Assembly: GCA_049968515.1 (NCBI GenBank)
Contig: JBMFQR010000007.1
Location: 13,968 to 77,967, forward strand
Source: JAOACQ01 sp049968515
Lineage (GTDB): Bacteria; Spirochaetota; Brevinematia; Brevinematales; JAOACQ01
Reading direction: 5' to 3'
Length of the DNA stretch: 64,000 nt
Shown here: piece after piece, positions 1 through 8,373 of the stretch
How the letters are laid out: every line of letters starts with the position of its first letter
How positions within the stretch are numbered: the first letter of the stretch is position 1
The notes under the pieces: model-generated
Databases searched by the model: none
What the model was told of the DNA's origin: nothing
Seen by the model: the letters and a program-made list of their open reading frames with translations, nothing else
Made by a program: the position numbers and the translations under genes

Positions 1-2
1 TT

Positions 3-800
3 GAGATTGGGCTTAATCACAAAAGTATAAAGATTACAGACAGAATGTTTAATTTTTCAACTTATTTCTATGAATGCTACTTAGGTAGTGAGTCATTTTT
101 GTTCAGCCAGTTTGTAAATGATAGTTACGAAGAAACCCAGTTATTAAAACAGAGGGGTTATTTCAGGTTGGGTAATAACATCTTTCCAGATAACCAATTA
201 TTTCTTCAGGCAAATCTTCTCTGGATACAGGACACAAATCAGGTTACTCTTAAAAACCTCAATTACTTTACTCTCAGCTGGGTTTTTGATATTACAGAGG
301 GATATCCTGTTATACTGAATGGTTTAAAGCTTGGAAGTTACTTTAATTTTTATACAGATTTGCTGTTCTCACTTGAAGATGAAATAAATGCCTATCTGAA
401 TATATTTCCGGGTGTTGTTATTGCAATCAGGCTACACTCAATATTTTCATATCCAGAATTGCCCCCCTATCAGAAATACAGTCTAAGGAGTATGAACGGC
501 TTGAGAACCCTCTCAAGCTTTTCTGGAATGATAGGAGATAATGTCTGGGATGGACATCTTGAGGTAAGATGGGCATTCTGGGATGTGATACCATTTTTGC
601 TTTATGACCTCCAACTTGAAGCCTTTGCTTTTGCTGAAATGGGTGAAGCAAGGGAAAAAATTACGGACTTTGGCTCACCTCATATTGTCTATGGAGGTGG
701 AATTAGAATCTATCTTGACACATTCGCCATAAGAACCGAGATTGGTGTTGATAAAACATCGAAAGTAAGTGTTTTAAGTAGCTTTGAACTTCCATTCTGA
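3..800 (+). CDS. Outer-membrane beta-barrel protein, Omp85/BamA-like C-terminal part (5' end outside window)
   Basis: The reading frame is open to the left edge of the window, so the first in-frame ATG at 45 is probably internal and the gene is partial. The product has alternating aromatic/polar strands. It carries a motif resembling the end of the Omp85/surface-antigen barrel: a Leu-Arg turn around 490-520 followed by 'GDNVWDGHLEVRW', like the family's GD...GxxExR signature. It ends in Phe, as outer-membrane barrels usually do. It is followed at once by a strong terminator. The family call is an inference from motif style; the POTRA or enzymatic N-terminus cannot be seen, so a patatin-Omp85 fusion is possible. 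Confidence 0.6.
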   Translation, partial: EIGLNHKSIKITDRMFNFSTYFYECYLGSESFLFSQFVNDSYEETQLLKQRGYFRLGNNIFPDNQLFLQANLLWIQDTNQVTLKNLNYFTLSWVFDITEGYPVILNGLKLGSYFNFYTDLLFSLEDEINAYLNIFPGVVIAIRLHSIFSYPELPPYQKYSLRSMNGLRTLSSFSGMIGDNVWDGHLEVRWAFWDVIPFLLYDLQLEAFAFAEMGEAREKITDFGSPHIVYGGGIRIYLDTFAIRTEIGVDKTSKVSVLSSFELPF

Positions 801-805
801 TTAAA

Positions 806-840
806 TAAAAAATGCGGTCGCAAAAGCGACCGCTTCTTTT
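806..840. terminator. Bidirectional rho-independent terminator
   Basis: A perfect 8-bp stem GCGGTCGC/GCGACCGC (814-821 and 826-833) has an AAAA loop. It is followed by TTCTTTT on the plus strand and preceded by AAATAAAAAA, which gives a U-tract on the minus strand. It sits between the convergent barrel gene and the LysM lipoprotein gene and can serve both. Confidence 0.9.
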
Positions 841-841
841 A

Positions 842-2491
842 TTATCTAAATAATGGCTTATAATTAATCTCTTTATAAAGTTTTCTTATATTTATATCTT
901 TTGGTTTTGGTGGAATTTCAAACACCTGTTTTGGATATATAAGGTCAGGGTGTTTTATCTTATTCTTATTTGCCTTATAAATCACAGGCCAGAGGACTGG
1001 ATTTTTGTAAAAGAACTTTGCAATATTCCATAGACAATCGCCTTTTCTTACTCTGTAATACTTTGAGTAGTCCTTCTCAAGCAAAATATCTGCCATCCTG
1101 ATAGCCTCATTCGCATAGATTAGAGACTTTGTATATTCACCCTTGTCATATAATTCTTGTGCTATAGAAATATATTTATTCACCATTTCTTCAGTAATAT
1201 CCTCGTCTTTTACTCTTATCTCATCTTGCAGGGCTGTTTCTGTTTCACCGACTGCCTCAGTTTCTTTTACTCCAGCTTCTTTATCTTCGCTTGAAACCTC
1301 ACTCTCTCCAGCAACCTCTTCTTCTGTTGATGTGCTCTCATCTGTAACTTCTTCGTCTTCTGCTGAAGTATAACCCACTGAAACACTCTGTTCATCAGTT
1401 AGATTTTCATCTTCAGTCAGGGTCATATCTTCTGTCTCACCAGCTTCTTTAGAAGAAAGGGTTTCTTCTGTAGAAGCCACAGCCTCTTCTGAAACATCTG
1501 CTGTGCTTACATTTTCTTCGTTAGTTTTTTCGGCATCAAGACTCACCTCATCTGCCAGAGAAAATGTCTTGAATTCCGTAATAGCAAAATTATTATACTT
1601 TGGCTTGTAATACAATATTTTCTTCCTCAATTTCAGCTTTTCCTGCTTTTCTTTTGCTTTCTTTATAGCCTTTAAAGCATCATCCTTGTTTTTCTCCAGA
1701 TCCTTTTTTACCTCTTCTTCAGTCGCTTTTTCTTCCACTTTTTTCTCAACTTTCTCAGGCTGAATTTCTGAAGTAATCATCCCCTCAATTTTATTACACA
1801 ACTCTTCAGCTTCTTTTGCCTTTTCCCTCGCAGATTCATATTCTCCATTTTCAAGATCCTCTTTCGACTCTGCAAGTTTTCCATCTGCTTGATCAAGAAT
1901 GTCTGAAGCAGAAGCCATTGCCTTCTCATTTTCTTTTAATTCACTAAGTTTATCCTCAACCTTACTGATATAAGTGGCAATATCACCATAAAGATCCTTT
2001 AATTTTCCCAAAAATTCCTCAAGCTTTGGTTTTAAAGTCTTTCCATTCTCATAGACAACATCAACCTTTCCAGCCTCAAGATCAGCTCCCATATTATTAA
2101 ACTCAGTCTGACACTCTCCATATTTTTCTGGTTCTACCTTGTTGCCATAGTAGTCATCAATTTCGACAAAAAGATTTGAGCACTCTGTATAAATTGAAAC
2201 TGCGCGATTTGTAATAGCCAGGTTATAAGAGAGATCTGCCTTTTCTTTTGAAACGATGGCCTTTTCTTTTGCCTCTTTACTCTTCTTCTTACTTAGAAGA
2301 TCTGTCGCTGTGTTAAAGTTATTTTCTGCTTCCCTGTATTCCTCTCTTGCATAAACAGGGGCTTCTACAGACTTTGCTCTTTCAATAGCAGTTTTCGCAT
2401 CTTCAATCTCTTTTACAGGTGCTGCCTCACCACATGAAAGCAAAATTGTTGCCACAGTAGCAAATAATAAGAATAAAAATATCTTTTTCAT
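842..2491 (-). CDS. LysM-domain lipoprotein with coiled-coil and acidic linker
   Basis: The 549-aa protein begins with a lipoprotein signal peptide ending in the lipobox LLSC (Cys about 20), so it is probably lipid-anchored in the periplasm or outer membrane. Residues about 25-290 are Glu/Lys/Ala-rich helical repeats. Residues about 330-440 form a very acidic Glu/Ser/Thr linker. A C-terminal LysM domain (about 480-535, 'YRVRKGDCLWNIAKFFYK') should bind peptidoglycan. ATG at 2491 has a GGAGGT ribosome site. LysM binding to glycan is family knowledge; a role tethering outer membrane to cell wall is inference. It is the only gene on its transcript here. Confidence 0.85.
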   Translation of the reverse strand: MKKIFLFLLFATVATILLSCGEAAPVKEIEDAKTAIERAKSVEAPVYAREEYREAENNFNTATDLLSKKKSKEAKEKAIVSKEKADLSYNLAITNRAVSIYTECSNLFVEIDDYYGNKVEPEKYGECQTEFNNMGADLEAGKVDVVYENGKTLKPKLEEFLGKLKDLYGDIATYISKVEDKLSELKENEKAMASASDILDQADGKLAESKEDLENGEYESAREKAKEAEELCNKIEGMITSEIQPEKVEKKVEEKATEEEVKKDLEKNKDDALKAIKKAKEKQEKLKLRKKILYYKPKYNNFAITEFKTFSLADEVSLDAEKTNEENVSTADVSEEAVASTEETLSSKEAGETEDMTLTEDENLTDEQSVSVGYTSAEDEEVTDESTSTEEEVAGESEVSSEDKEAGVKETEAVGETETALQDEIRVKDEDITEEMVNKYISIAQELYDKGEYTKSLIYANEAIRMADILLEKDYSKYYRVRKGDCLWNIAKFFYKNPVLWPVIYKANKNKIKHPDLIYPKQVFEIPPKPKDINIRKLYKEINYKPLFR

Positions 2492-2528
2492 AAACTACCT
2501 CCGGAAATAATTTTTTATAATGATTTTA

Positions 2529-2557
2529 ATCATAAATTAATTTTCGATATTTGTCAA
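2529..2557 (-). promoter_or_regulatory. Sigma-70-type promoter for the LysM lipoprotein gene
   Basis: On the minus strand TTGACA (2557-2552) is followed after 17 nt by TATGAT (2534-2529), about 40 nt before the start codon. Confidence 0.65.
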
Positions 2558-2728
2558 AGTATTTCTGTATAATTTTTTTAACTTTTCTTAAAAAGTAAGA
2601 CAAGAACCTTCTTTCATTCCCTCCCCCTGCCACTAAGCAATTGCGAATATCATTAACACCAAACATATGCAATACTAAACAGAATAAAAAAACTTCCGAC
2701 AAAATAAAATAAGTCAGAAGAGGTTTCT

Positions 2729-4657
2729 ATGTTAAAAAGGATTATATTTTTTATTTTCACTTTCACTTCAGGATATGCGGCTTCACTTGATAAAAATTAT
2801 ACTCTCATCTACTTCAAATTCTACCCCACTGACTTGAAGATAAGGATATATACCGACAACAAATTAAGTTCCACTCTGGCCGAAAAAATGGACTATTTCA
2901 TACCCCATATAAACAATAAAACCGGTGAGGCAAAGATTTTTCTGGTAAATTCTTCACAGCTTGAAAGGCTTGAAAGTATACTAACCTATCAGTACAAGGT
3001 AGTTTTTTATAAGGTTCAAAATATTGAAAATCAAGAGTTTGAAGTTCAAGTATATTCATTCAAGCTTTCATTTCAGTCAAACAAAATTATTGTAAAATAC
3101 GACAATCTTAACGAAAAAGTCTTTCTAAAGGATTTGATTTCTGACACATACATTCTCAAGGATGAAAAGGGCGATGACTTTATTTTAACAGAAAAGATAA
3201 GGCCGGTAAAATTTGCCGGGAAACTTAAAAAAATCACTGCTGACAAAAAGACAAACTACATCGATATTTCATCCGACGTAAAGCTAACCCTTATGAAAAA
3301 GGATGATGATAAAACCACATTCAACATTGACAATAAATTTGAAGTGCCATTAAATAAGGAGTTTTTTATTGGCCATTATCCTTACGAAATTATTGCAAGT
3401 GAGAATGAAAAATATAAGCCTGTTGGCATTTTACTTAAAAACAATGAGGAATCAAAAAATCTTATAATCCATTTCGGTGAGGTCTGGGACTATCCATACC
3501 AGTACAATCTCGTTCTCGAAAGAAATCCCGATGTACTGGAGATTGACTTCGATGAGGATATTTATGAATTAGAGTATAAAATTGGTAAGAAAGAATTTAA
3601 AAAAGCTGATAAAAAGCTCTGGCTTAATATAAATAAAATTGTACCGATTTCCATTAGTAATGTTGAATTAAAAGAGATGAGCTTCCAGACTAACACAAGT
3701 AATAACACAGTCTCTAATATTATAACAAATTTTGTCTTTAAAACATACACCCAAATTACAAATTTTACTACCGAAACAATCAGCTTGAAAATAAGTGGCT
3801 TAACAAAGGCTCTAAAATGGCTGAAAAATCCAGTTCACAATATCTCATTTTCAGTAACAAGTGGAGATAAGGCTTCAAAAGTAACAGAGGAGATACTTTC
3901 TTCAAATAAAGAAAATTTCAAAATTGGTGATGATAAGGAGAGTTTGATTTTCATTACAGAATTCAAAACCACTCCTTTTTCAATATTTGCTCATCCGGAA
4001 AATGCAGAGGTTGAAATCAAACGTATAGAACCTCTCTCTAAAAATGAAAGCGATACCCTGATTTTTAATACAACTCCAGTTTTTCTTTCTGAGTTTCCTT
4101 ATGGCAGGTACATAATATACACAAGGTGGTTTAATGAGGAAAAGACAATTGAATATGAAACTTCAAATTACATTGTAATAAATGAAAACTCGCTTAAAAA
4201 ACAGAGTTATGGCATAAAATTTCTGACCAATAAGAGTGTTAGAATACCATATATTGACATCTATCAACCCGAGCAAATGAAAAAAGAAAACCTTTATCTT
4301 AAAAAGATTGATCTTCCAGAAAAAAAGGTTAAAACTACTTTCGAAAAAAAAAGCATTAATACCCCAAACTACTTTATACAGCTTATAGCATTTGAAATAA
4401 ACTATCCGAAACTTAAAAAGGAGATGAAAAATTTTATCACCTTCTATGAAAATAAATATCACAAAATGCACGGTGAAAAAATAAATCTTTTTACTGCTGA
4501 AAAGAAAATAAAAGGCAAAAACTATATTGTACTGGTTTCAGGACCATACGCAAATAATGATGCAAAATTTGAACTCTCAAAATCATTAAAAATATTGAGA
4601 AATTCCTTCATTGTTCGTAAGGATGAACTTGATAATATCTTGCCAGCAACTTTTTAA
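2729..4657 (+). CDS. Secreted protein with SPOR-like C-terminal domain, otherwise unrecognised
   Basis: The 642-aa product starts with a typical signal peptide ('MLKRIIFFIFTFTSGYAA') and has no further membrane segment. Most of the chain (residues about 20-540) is beta-rich and I do not recognise it. The last 90 residues, with 'YIVLVSGPYANNDAKFEL', have the YxVxxGpy...A pattern of SPOR peptidoglycan-binding domains, so a periplasmic role at denuded glycan is plausible. The start is supported by AGAGGT upstream of ATG. A lipoprotein gene follows after 12 nt in the same direction, so the two are probably co-transcribed. SPOR assignment is inference from motif only. Confidence 0.7.
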   Translation: MLKRIIFFIFTFTSGYAASLDKNYTLIYFKFYPTDLKIRIYTDNKLSSTLAEKMDYFIPHINNKTGEAKIFLVNSSQLERLESILTYQYKVVFYKVQNIENQEFEVQVYSFKLSFQSNKIIVKYDNLNEKVFLKDLISDTYILKDEKGDDFILTEKIRPVKFAGKLKKITADKKTNYIDISSDVKLTLMKKDDDKTTFNIDNKFEVPLNKEFFIGHYPYEIIASENEKYKPVGILLKNNEESKNLIIHFGEVWDYPYQYNLVLERNPDVLEIDFDEDIYELEYKIGKKEFKKADKKLWLNINKIVPISISNVELKEMSFQTNTSNNTVSNIITNFVFKTYTQITNFTTETISLKISGLTKALKWLKNPVHNISFSVTSGDKASKVTEEILSSNKENFKIGDDKESLIFITEFKTTPFSIFAHPENAEVEIKRIEPLSKNESDTLIFNTTPVFLSEFPYGRYIIYTRWFNEEKTIEYETSNYIVINENSLKKQSYGIKFLTNKSVRIPYIDIYQPEQMKKENLYLKKIDLPEKKVKTTFEKKSINTPNYFIQLIAFEINYPKLKKEMKNFITFYENKYHKMHGEKINLFTAEKKIKGKNYIVLVSGPYANNDAKFELSKSLKILRNSFIVRKDELDNILPATF

Positions 4658-4669
4658 TGGGGAAAGACA

Positions 4670-5965
4670 ATGCATCATTTATACATTCTAATTTTATTCA
4701 TACTCTTAGCAGGATGTGGAAGTTTAAAGGAAAACATTTTGCTCACAATTGATGGCGAAACAGAAGAATTCAGCACATCTGATTTCACAAATGCAGTTTC
4801 AAAAGCACTGAGAGAAAAATATCATAAAACCCCCCGCATTTTCGTAATTAAAGAGGAAAATGTCTATGAAAAAGTTTTTTCATCTCCTTCTTCATTTTTA
4901 AAAGATTTTAATAAGGCAAGTGAGACAAAATATTTTTACGTTATATCAATCAGGCCAATTGAGAATCAGCTTAAGAACAGGCTCGAATACGAAATGCTTT
5001 TTGCTTCAGTCGAAAGTGAGGCCGAAAATATCGTTTACTCAAGGAAACCTGTAATAAGTCCCTACAAAGTAATTCAATGGCTGGAAAGTTTCGATGAGAA
5101 AGACCCATCAAATATAAGAAAGATATTTGTCTTCGGGAAAAAAAGTGATAAGCTCCTTGTTTTAATAAATACAAACAGGCAATGGAAATCAATTGATATA
5201 AAAAATATTTCAAATGGTGTAAATCAAATTTTCAACAAGATTTCTGCCTCAAACATAATATGTGAAATGAGAGGGAGTTCCTTTGAACTCACAAAACTAC
5301 TTAAAACCAACAACTTATTTGAGGATGAGTTCTTCGATGATGCAGGTAAGGCATTTATTTTCGCAATATCTCCCACCTCAAAAACGACAAATGAAAGAAA
5401 TTTCTTTGAGGCTCTTTTTTTCAGTGCGAGATCCAGTTTTAAAAATATCTTCCAGATTGATGCTCCAGCTAAAAGTGGGGAGTTTTTCATTGATTTATCC
5501 ATAATTTTTAGTAACTATAGCCAGTTTGATTCCGACACTGTCATTTACTGGAAGGTTAATCCAGATGCACTTGAGAAAAAATTTATAGAGTTCAAGAAAT
5601 ATGGTGAATTTATTGATCTTGAAGATAATTATGTGCTTGTTTCCAGTATTGATAAAATAATGCCAAAAGGCTACCTTGAAGTAGATGAATTCCTCGAAAA
5701 TAAAGAAAGCACAGGTGAAAACAGGATAATAAAAACACTACAAGAAAATATACTGGAAAAAAGGCTCTTTCATTTATTTTACAATCCAGAGAAAAAAACA
5801 CTTAGAAAGCTCATTTTCTTTGAGTATGTGACTACAGGCAAGGTTACAATAAAACTTGCTTTTGGACCTATCGAACCAGATAAAACGGAGTTTTATGCCA
5901 CAGAACTAAAAAAACTTGGCATAAAAATTGAGACAAAACCCTTCTCACCAAAGAATTTCAGATAG
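4670..5965 (+). CDS. Predicted lipoprotein of unknown function
   Basis: The 431-aa product has a short signal peptide with lipobox LAGC (Cys about 16), so it should be a periplasm-facing lipoprotein. I recognise no domain. The C-terminal 60 residues ('VTIKLAFGPIEPDKTEFYA') could be a degenerate SPOR-like fold, as in the preceding gene. It lies 12 nt downstream of that gene and 100 nt upstream of glyA, and the first two probably form one unit. GGGGAAAG precedes the ATG as ribosome site. Confidence 0.7.
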   Translation: MHHLYILILFILLAGCGSLKENILLTIDGETEEFSTSDFTNAVSKALREKYHKTPRIFVIKEENVYEKVFSSPSSFLKDFNKASETKYFYVISIRPIENQLKNRLEYEMLFASVESEAENIVYSRKPVISPYKVIQWLESFDEKDPSNIRKIFVFGKKSDKLLVLINTNRQWKSIDIKNISNGVNQIFNKISASNIICEMRGSSFELTKLLKTNNLFEDEFFDDAGKAFIFAISPTSKTTNERNFFEALFFSARSSFKNIFQIDAPAKSGEFFIDLSIIFSNYSQFDSDTVIYWKVNPDALEKKFIEFKKYGEFIDLEDNYVLVSSIDKIMPKGYLEVDEFLENKESTGENRIIKTLQENILEKRLFHLFYNPEKKTLRKLIFFEYVTTGKVTIKLAFGPIEPDKTEFYATELKKLGIKIETKPFSPKNFR

Positions 5966-6065
5966 TATATTTAGTACTGTATTACTTTGCAATTCCATAA
6001 AATGTAACCTATTTAATTCCTTGCTTTTTCCCACATTTTCAAATATAATAAAGCGGGGAGGAAAA

Positions 6066-7565
6066 ATGGGTTATAAAGAAAAGATTCTTGACTATATCAG
6101 TTCAAAAGGTGAAAACATAAACACTGGATTTTTAGCCTATCTCTGTAATTTAGCACAGGTAGCAATGGTCTCAAAAGAGGTTGCAAAAGCAATTGTTTCA
6201 GAGCTTGAATCACAGAGAAATAATCTAAAACTTATAGCAAGTGAAAACTATTCATCCCTCTCAACACAGCTTGCAATGGGCAACCTTCTTACTGACAAGT
6301 ATGCGGAAGGTTTTCCTTTCCATCGATTTTATGCAGGATGTGAGAATGTAGATGAAATAGAAAATATTGCCGTAGAAGAGGCGAAAAGACTTTTTGGGGC
6401 AGAGCATGCATATGTTCAGCCACATAGCGGTGCGGATGCAAATCTGGTGGCTTACTGGGCAATACTCTCCACAAGAATAGAAGCACCTGCCTTAAAAAAG
6501 ATTGGAGAGATGAATCTTTCAAAGCTTTCACAAAAGGACTGGGAAGATTTAAGAAAAGAAATGGGAAATCAGCGCCTCTTAGGACTCGATTACTACTCAG
6601 GGGGACATTTGACACATGGCTATAGAAACAATGTCTCAGCAAGAATGTTTGAGGCATATACATATTCTGTAAATAGAGAAACTGGACTGCTTGACTATGA
6701 TGAGATAGAGAAAAAGACAAAAGAAGTCAAGCCTCTCATTTTGCTTGCCGGCTACAGTGCCTATCCAAGAAAAATAAACTTCAAAATAATGAAAGAGATT
6801 GCAGATAGGTATAATGCTGTTCTAATGGTTGATATGGCGCACTTTGCTGGACTTGTTGCTGGTGGTGTTTTTGAAGGCGAATATAATCCTGTGCTTTATG
6901 CAGACATTGTAACTTCTACAACCCACAAAACTCTAAGAGGCCCAAGAGGAGGACTGATCCTCTGCAAGAAGGAATTTGCCGAGGCAGTAGACAAAGGGTG
7001 TCCTCTCGTACTTGGGGGGCCACTTCCTCACGTTATGGCAGCAAAGGCAGTAGCTTTAAAAGAGGCAAGCTCATTAGAGTTCAAATCCTACGCTAAAAAG
7101 ATTGTCGAAAATGCACAGAGTCTGGCTGAAGAGTGTATAAAACTTGGCATGAAAGTTGCTACTGGTGGAACTGACAACCATCTTTTCCTCATTGACGTTA
7201 GAGACTTTGGTATAACAGGAAGACAGGCAGAAAGTGCCTTGAGAGAATGCGGTATAACACTCAACAGAAATTCCCTTCCATTTGACCCCAATGGGCCATG
7301 GTATACAAGTGGTTTAAGACTTGGAACTCCGGCTGTAACGACCCTCGGAATGGGCAGAAGCGAAATGAAAGAGATTGCCAGTATTATTAGTCTGGTACTA
7401 AAAAATGTCAGCCCACTGGTCACAGATGGAGAAAAAAGCAGGGCGAAGTATGAATTGGCAGATAATATAAAACAGAGTGCAAAAGAAAAGGTAAAGACCC
7501 TTCTCAATAGATTTCCGGTCTATCCGGAACTTGACCTTGAGTTTTTAAAAGAGTGCTTTCAATAA
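6066..7565 (+). CDS. glyA: Serine hydroxymethyltransferase, long form
   Basis: A PLP enzyme of the cytoplasm that converts serine and tetrahydrofolate to glycine and methylene-tetrahydrofolate. It has the SHMT signatures 'LIASENYSS', 'HSGADANL', 'VDMAHFAGLVAGG' and the PLP-lysine motif 'TTHKTLRGPRGG' (Lys288). At 499 aa it is clearly longer than the usual 410-430 aa. The extra length is about 45 N-terminal residues plus an insertion after the 'HSGADANL' region, a form I associate with spirochaetes and chlamydiae. An in-frame upstream start at 5928 overlaps the previous gene. ATG 6066 preceded by GGGGAGG is clearly the better start. Confidence 0.95.
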   Translation: MGYKEKILDYISSKGENINTGFLAYLCNLAQVAMVSKEVAKAIVSELESQRNNLKLIASENYSSLSTQLAMGNLLTDKYAEGFPFHRFYAGCENVDEIENIAVEEAKRLFGAEHAYVQPHSGADANLVAYWAILSTRIEAPALKKIGEMNLSKLSQKDWEDLRKEMGNQRLLGLDYYSGGHLTHGYRNNVSARMFEAYTYSVNRETGLLDYDEIEKKTKEVKPLILLAGYSAYPRKINFKIMKEIADRYNAVLMVDMAHFAGLVAGGVFEGEYNPVLYADIVTSTTHKTLRGPRGGLILCKKEFAEAVDKGCPLVLGGPLPHVMAAKAVALKEASSLEFKSYAKKIVENAQSLAEECIKLGMKVATGGTDNHLFLIDVRDFGITGRQAESALRECGITLNRNSLPFDPNGPWYTSGLRLGTPAVTTLGMGRSEMKEIASIISLVLKNVSPLVTDGEKSRAKYELADNIKQSAKEKVKTLLNRFPVYPELDLEFLKECFQ

Positions 7566-7606
7566 TCTGTCTTTGGCAGTCCTATAATGTAAATATCTCC
7601 AAAAAC

Positions 7607-7636
7607 TTGACATATATTCTTTAAGAAAATTATAAT
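7607..7636 (+). promoter_or_regulatory. Sigma-70-type promoter for the coiled-coil gene
   Basis: TTGACA (7607-7612), an 18-nt spacer and TATAAT (7631-7636), about 70 nt before the start at 7709. Confidence 0.7.
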
Positions 7637-7708
7637 TAAGTGCAGGCAAATAAGTATTATGTGATATTGCTTCTTTATTAGAGCGCATAATGGCATATGG
7701 AGGCTTTT

Positions 7709-8116
7709 ATGGTACCAGAAATCTTAGAAGATGTCCTCGAAAAAGAGATGGAAGAGGCTTTAGAAATAAAGAACAGGGAGGCTCTCCATAGATATGTAAA
7801 GCACCTGGTATCAAGCTTCTCCTCAAGAAATGACATTCTGGATATACGTTCAGACGTAAAAGTTATAGCTGAAACAATGAAGAAAGGCTTTGAATTTGTC
7901 GAAAAAAGGTTTGAAGATATTAATAAAAGGTTTGAAGATGTTAATAAGAGATTTGATGATGTAAATAGAAGATTTGACGATATGAACAAAAGGTTTGATG
8001 ATATGAACAAAAGATTTGACGATATGGTAAAGATGTTCAAGACACTCGGCTGGCTTATTGGTCTTGGCTTTGTGGTTATGAATGCCGTGATAATCATACT
8101 GAAGTTTATAGGCTAA
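7709..8116 (+). CDS. Small membrane-anchored coiled-coil protein with heptad repeats
   Basis: A protein of about 135 aa with an acidic N-terminus and six 7-residue repeats of the type KRF(E/D)D(I/V/M)N (residues about 66-107). A single C-terminal transmembrane helix follows ('LGWLIGLGFVVMNAVII'). The repeats predict a rod-like coiled coil held at the inner membrane. The in-frame ATG at 7697 contains the GGAGG that serves ATG 7709, so 7709 is preferred. Similar repeat-plus-tail proteins occur in many thermophiles and spirochaetes without known function. It has its own promoter and no obvious operon partner. Confidence 0.7.
   Translation: MVPEILEDVLEKEMEEALEIKNREALHRYVKHLVSSFSSRNDILDIRSDVKVIAETMKKGFEFVEKRFEDINKRFEDVNKRFDDVNRRFDDMNKRFDDMNKRFDDMVKMFKTLGWLIGLGFVVMNAVIIILKFIG
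7904..8029 (+). repeat. Six 21-bp coding tandem repeats
   Basis: Six consecutive 21-bp units, each encoding seven residues of the KRFxDxN type, lie in the coiled-coil gene. Units differ mainly at third codon positions (AGG/AGA, GAA/GAT/GAC), so protein periodicity is kept while the DNA diverges. Confidence 0.9.
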
Positions 8117-8171
8117 CATTATAGAAGCTTCTCGCTGTGTATACAGGGAGCTATCCAGAAAGGTAAAATGG

Positions 8172-8243
8172 TCATTCTGAGCGAAGCGAAGAATATGCAA
8201 TTTTCTAATGATGTCAGGATATTCTTCATTTCATTAAGAATGA
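8172..8243. repeat. Imperfect palindromic intergenic repeat (GAGCGAAGCGAAGAAT type)
   Basis: A 25-nt arm at 8172-8196 pairs with the reverse complement of 8219-8243 at 20 of 25 positions, around a 22-nt loop. The left arm contains TCATTCTGAGCGAAGCGAAG, which I recognise as the core of a short intergenic repeat seen in many unrelated bacterial genomes. It lies between the coiled-coil gene and the cheA promoter. Confidence 0.65.
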
Positions 8244-8322
8244 TAGCAAGTATTTGCCTTTTTGGATGGTATCTCACCTTATTTGTAAAAAAGCCAACTT
8301 AGAAAATTTTTCCATTTTCCTA

Positions 8323-8350
8323 TTGACAAAAAAATTTTTTCTCCTACAAT
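8323..8350 (+). promoter_or_regulatory. Promoter of the chemotaxis operon
   Basis: TTGACA (8323-8328), a 16-nt spacer and TACAAT (8345-8350), followed by the AAGGGGG ribosome site and the TTG start of cheA at 8374. The 5' leader is therefore only about 15-20 nt. Confidence 0.7.
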
Positions 8351-8373
8351 ATAACTCTCTAAGGGGGAAACTT

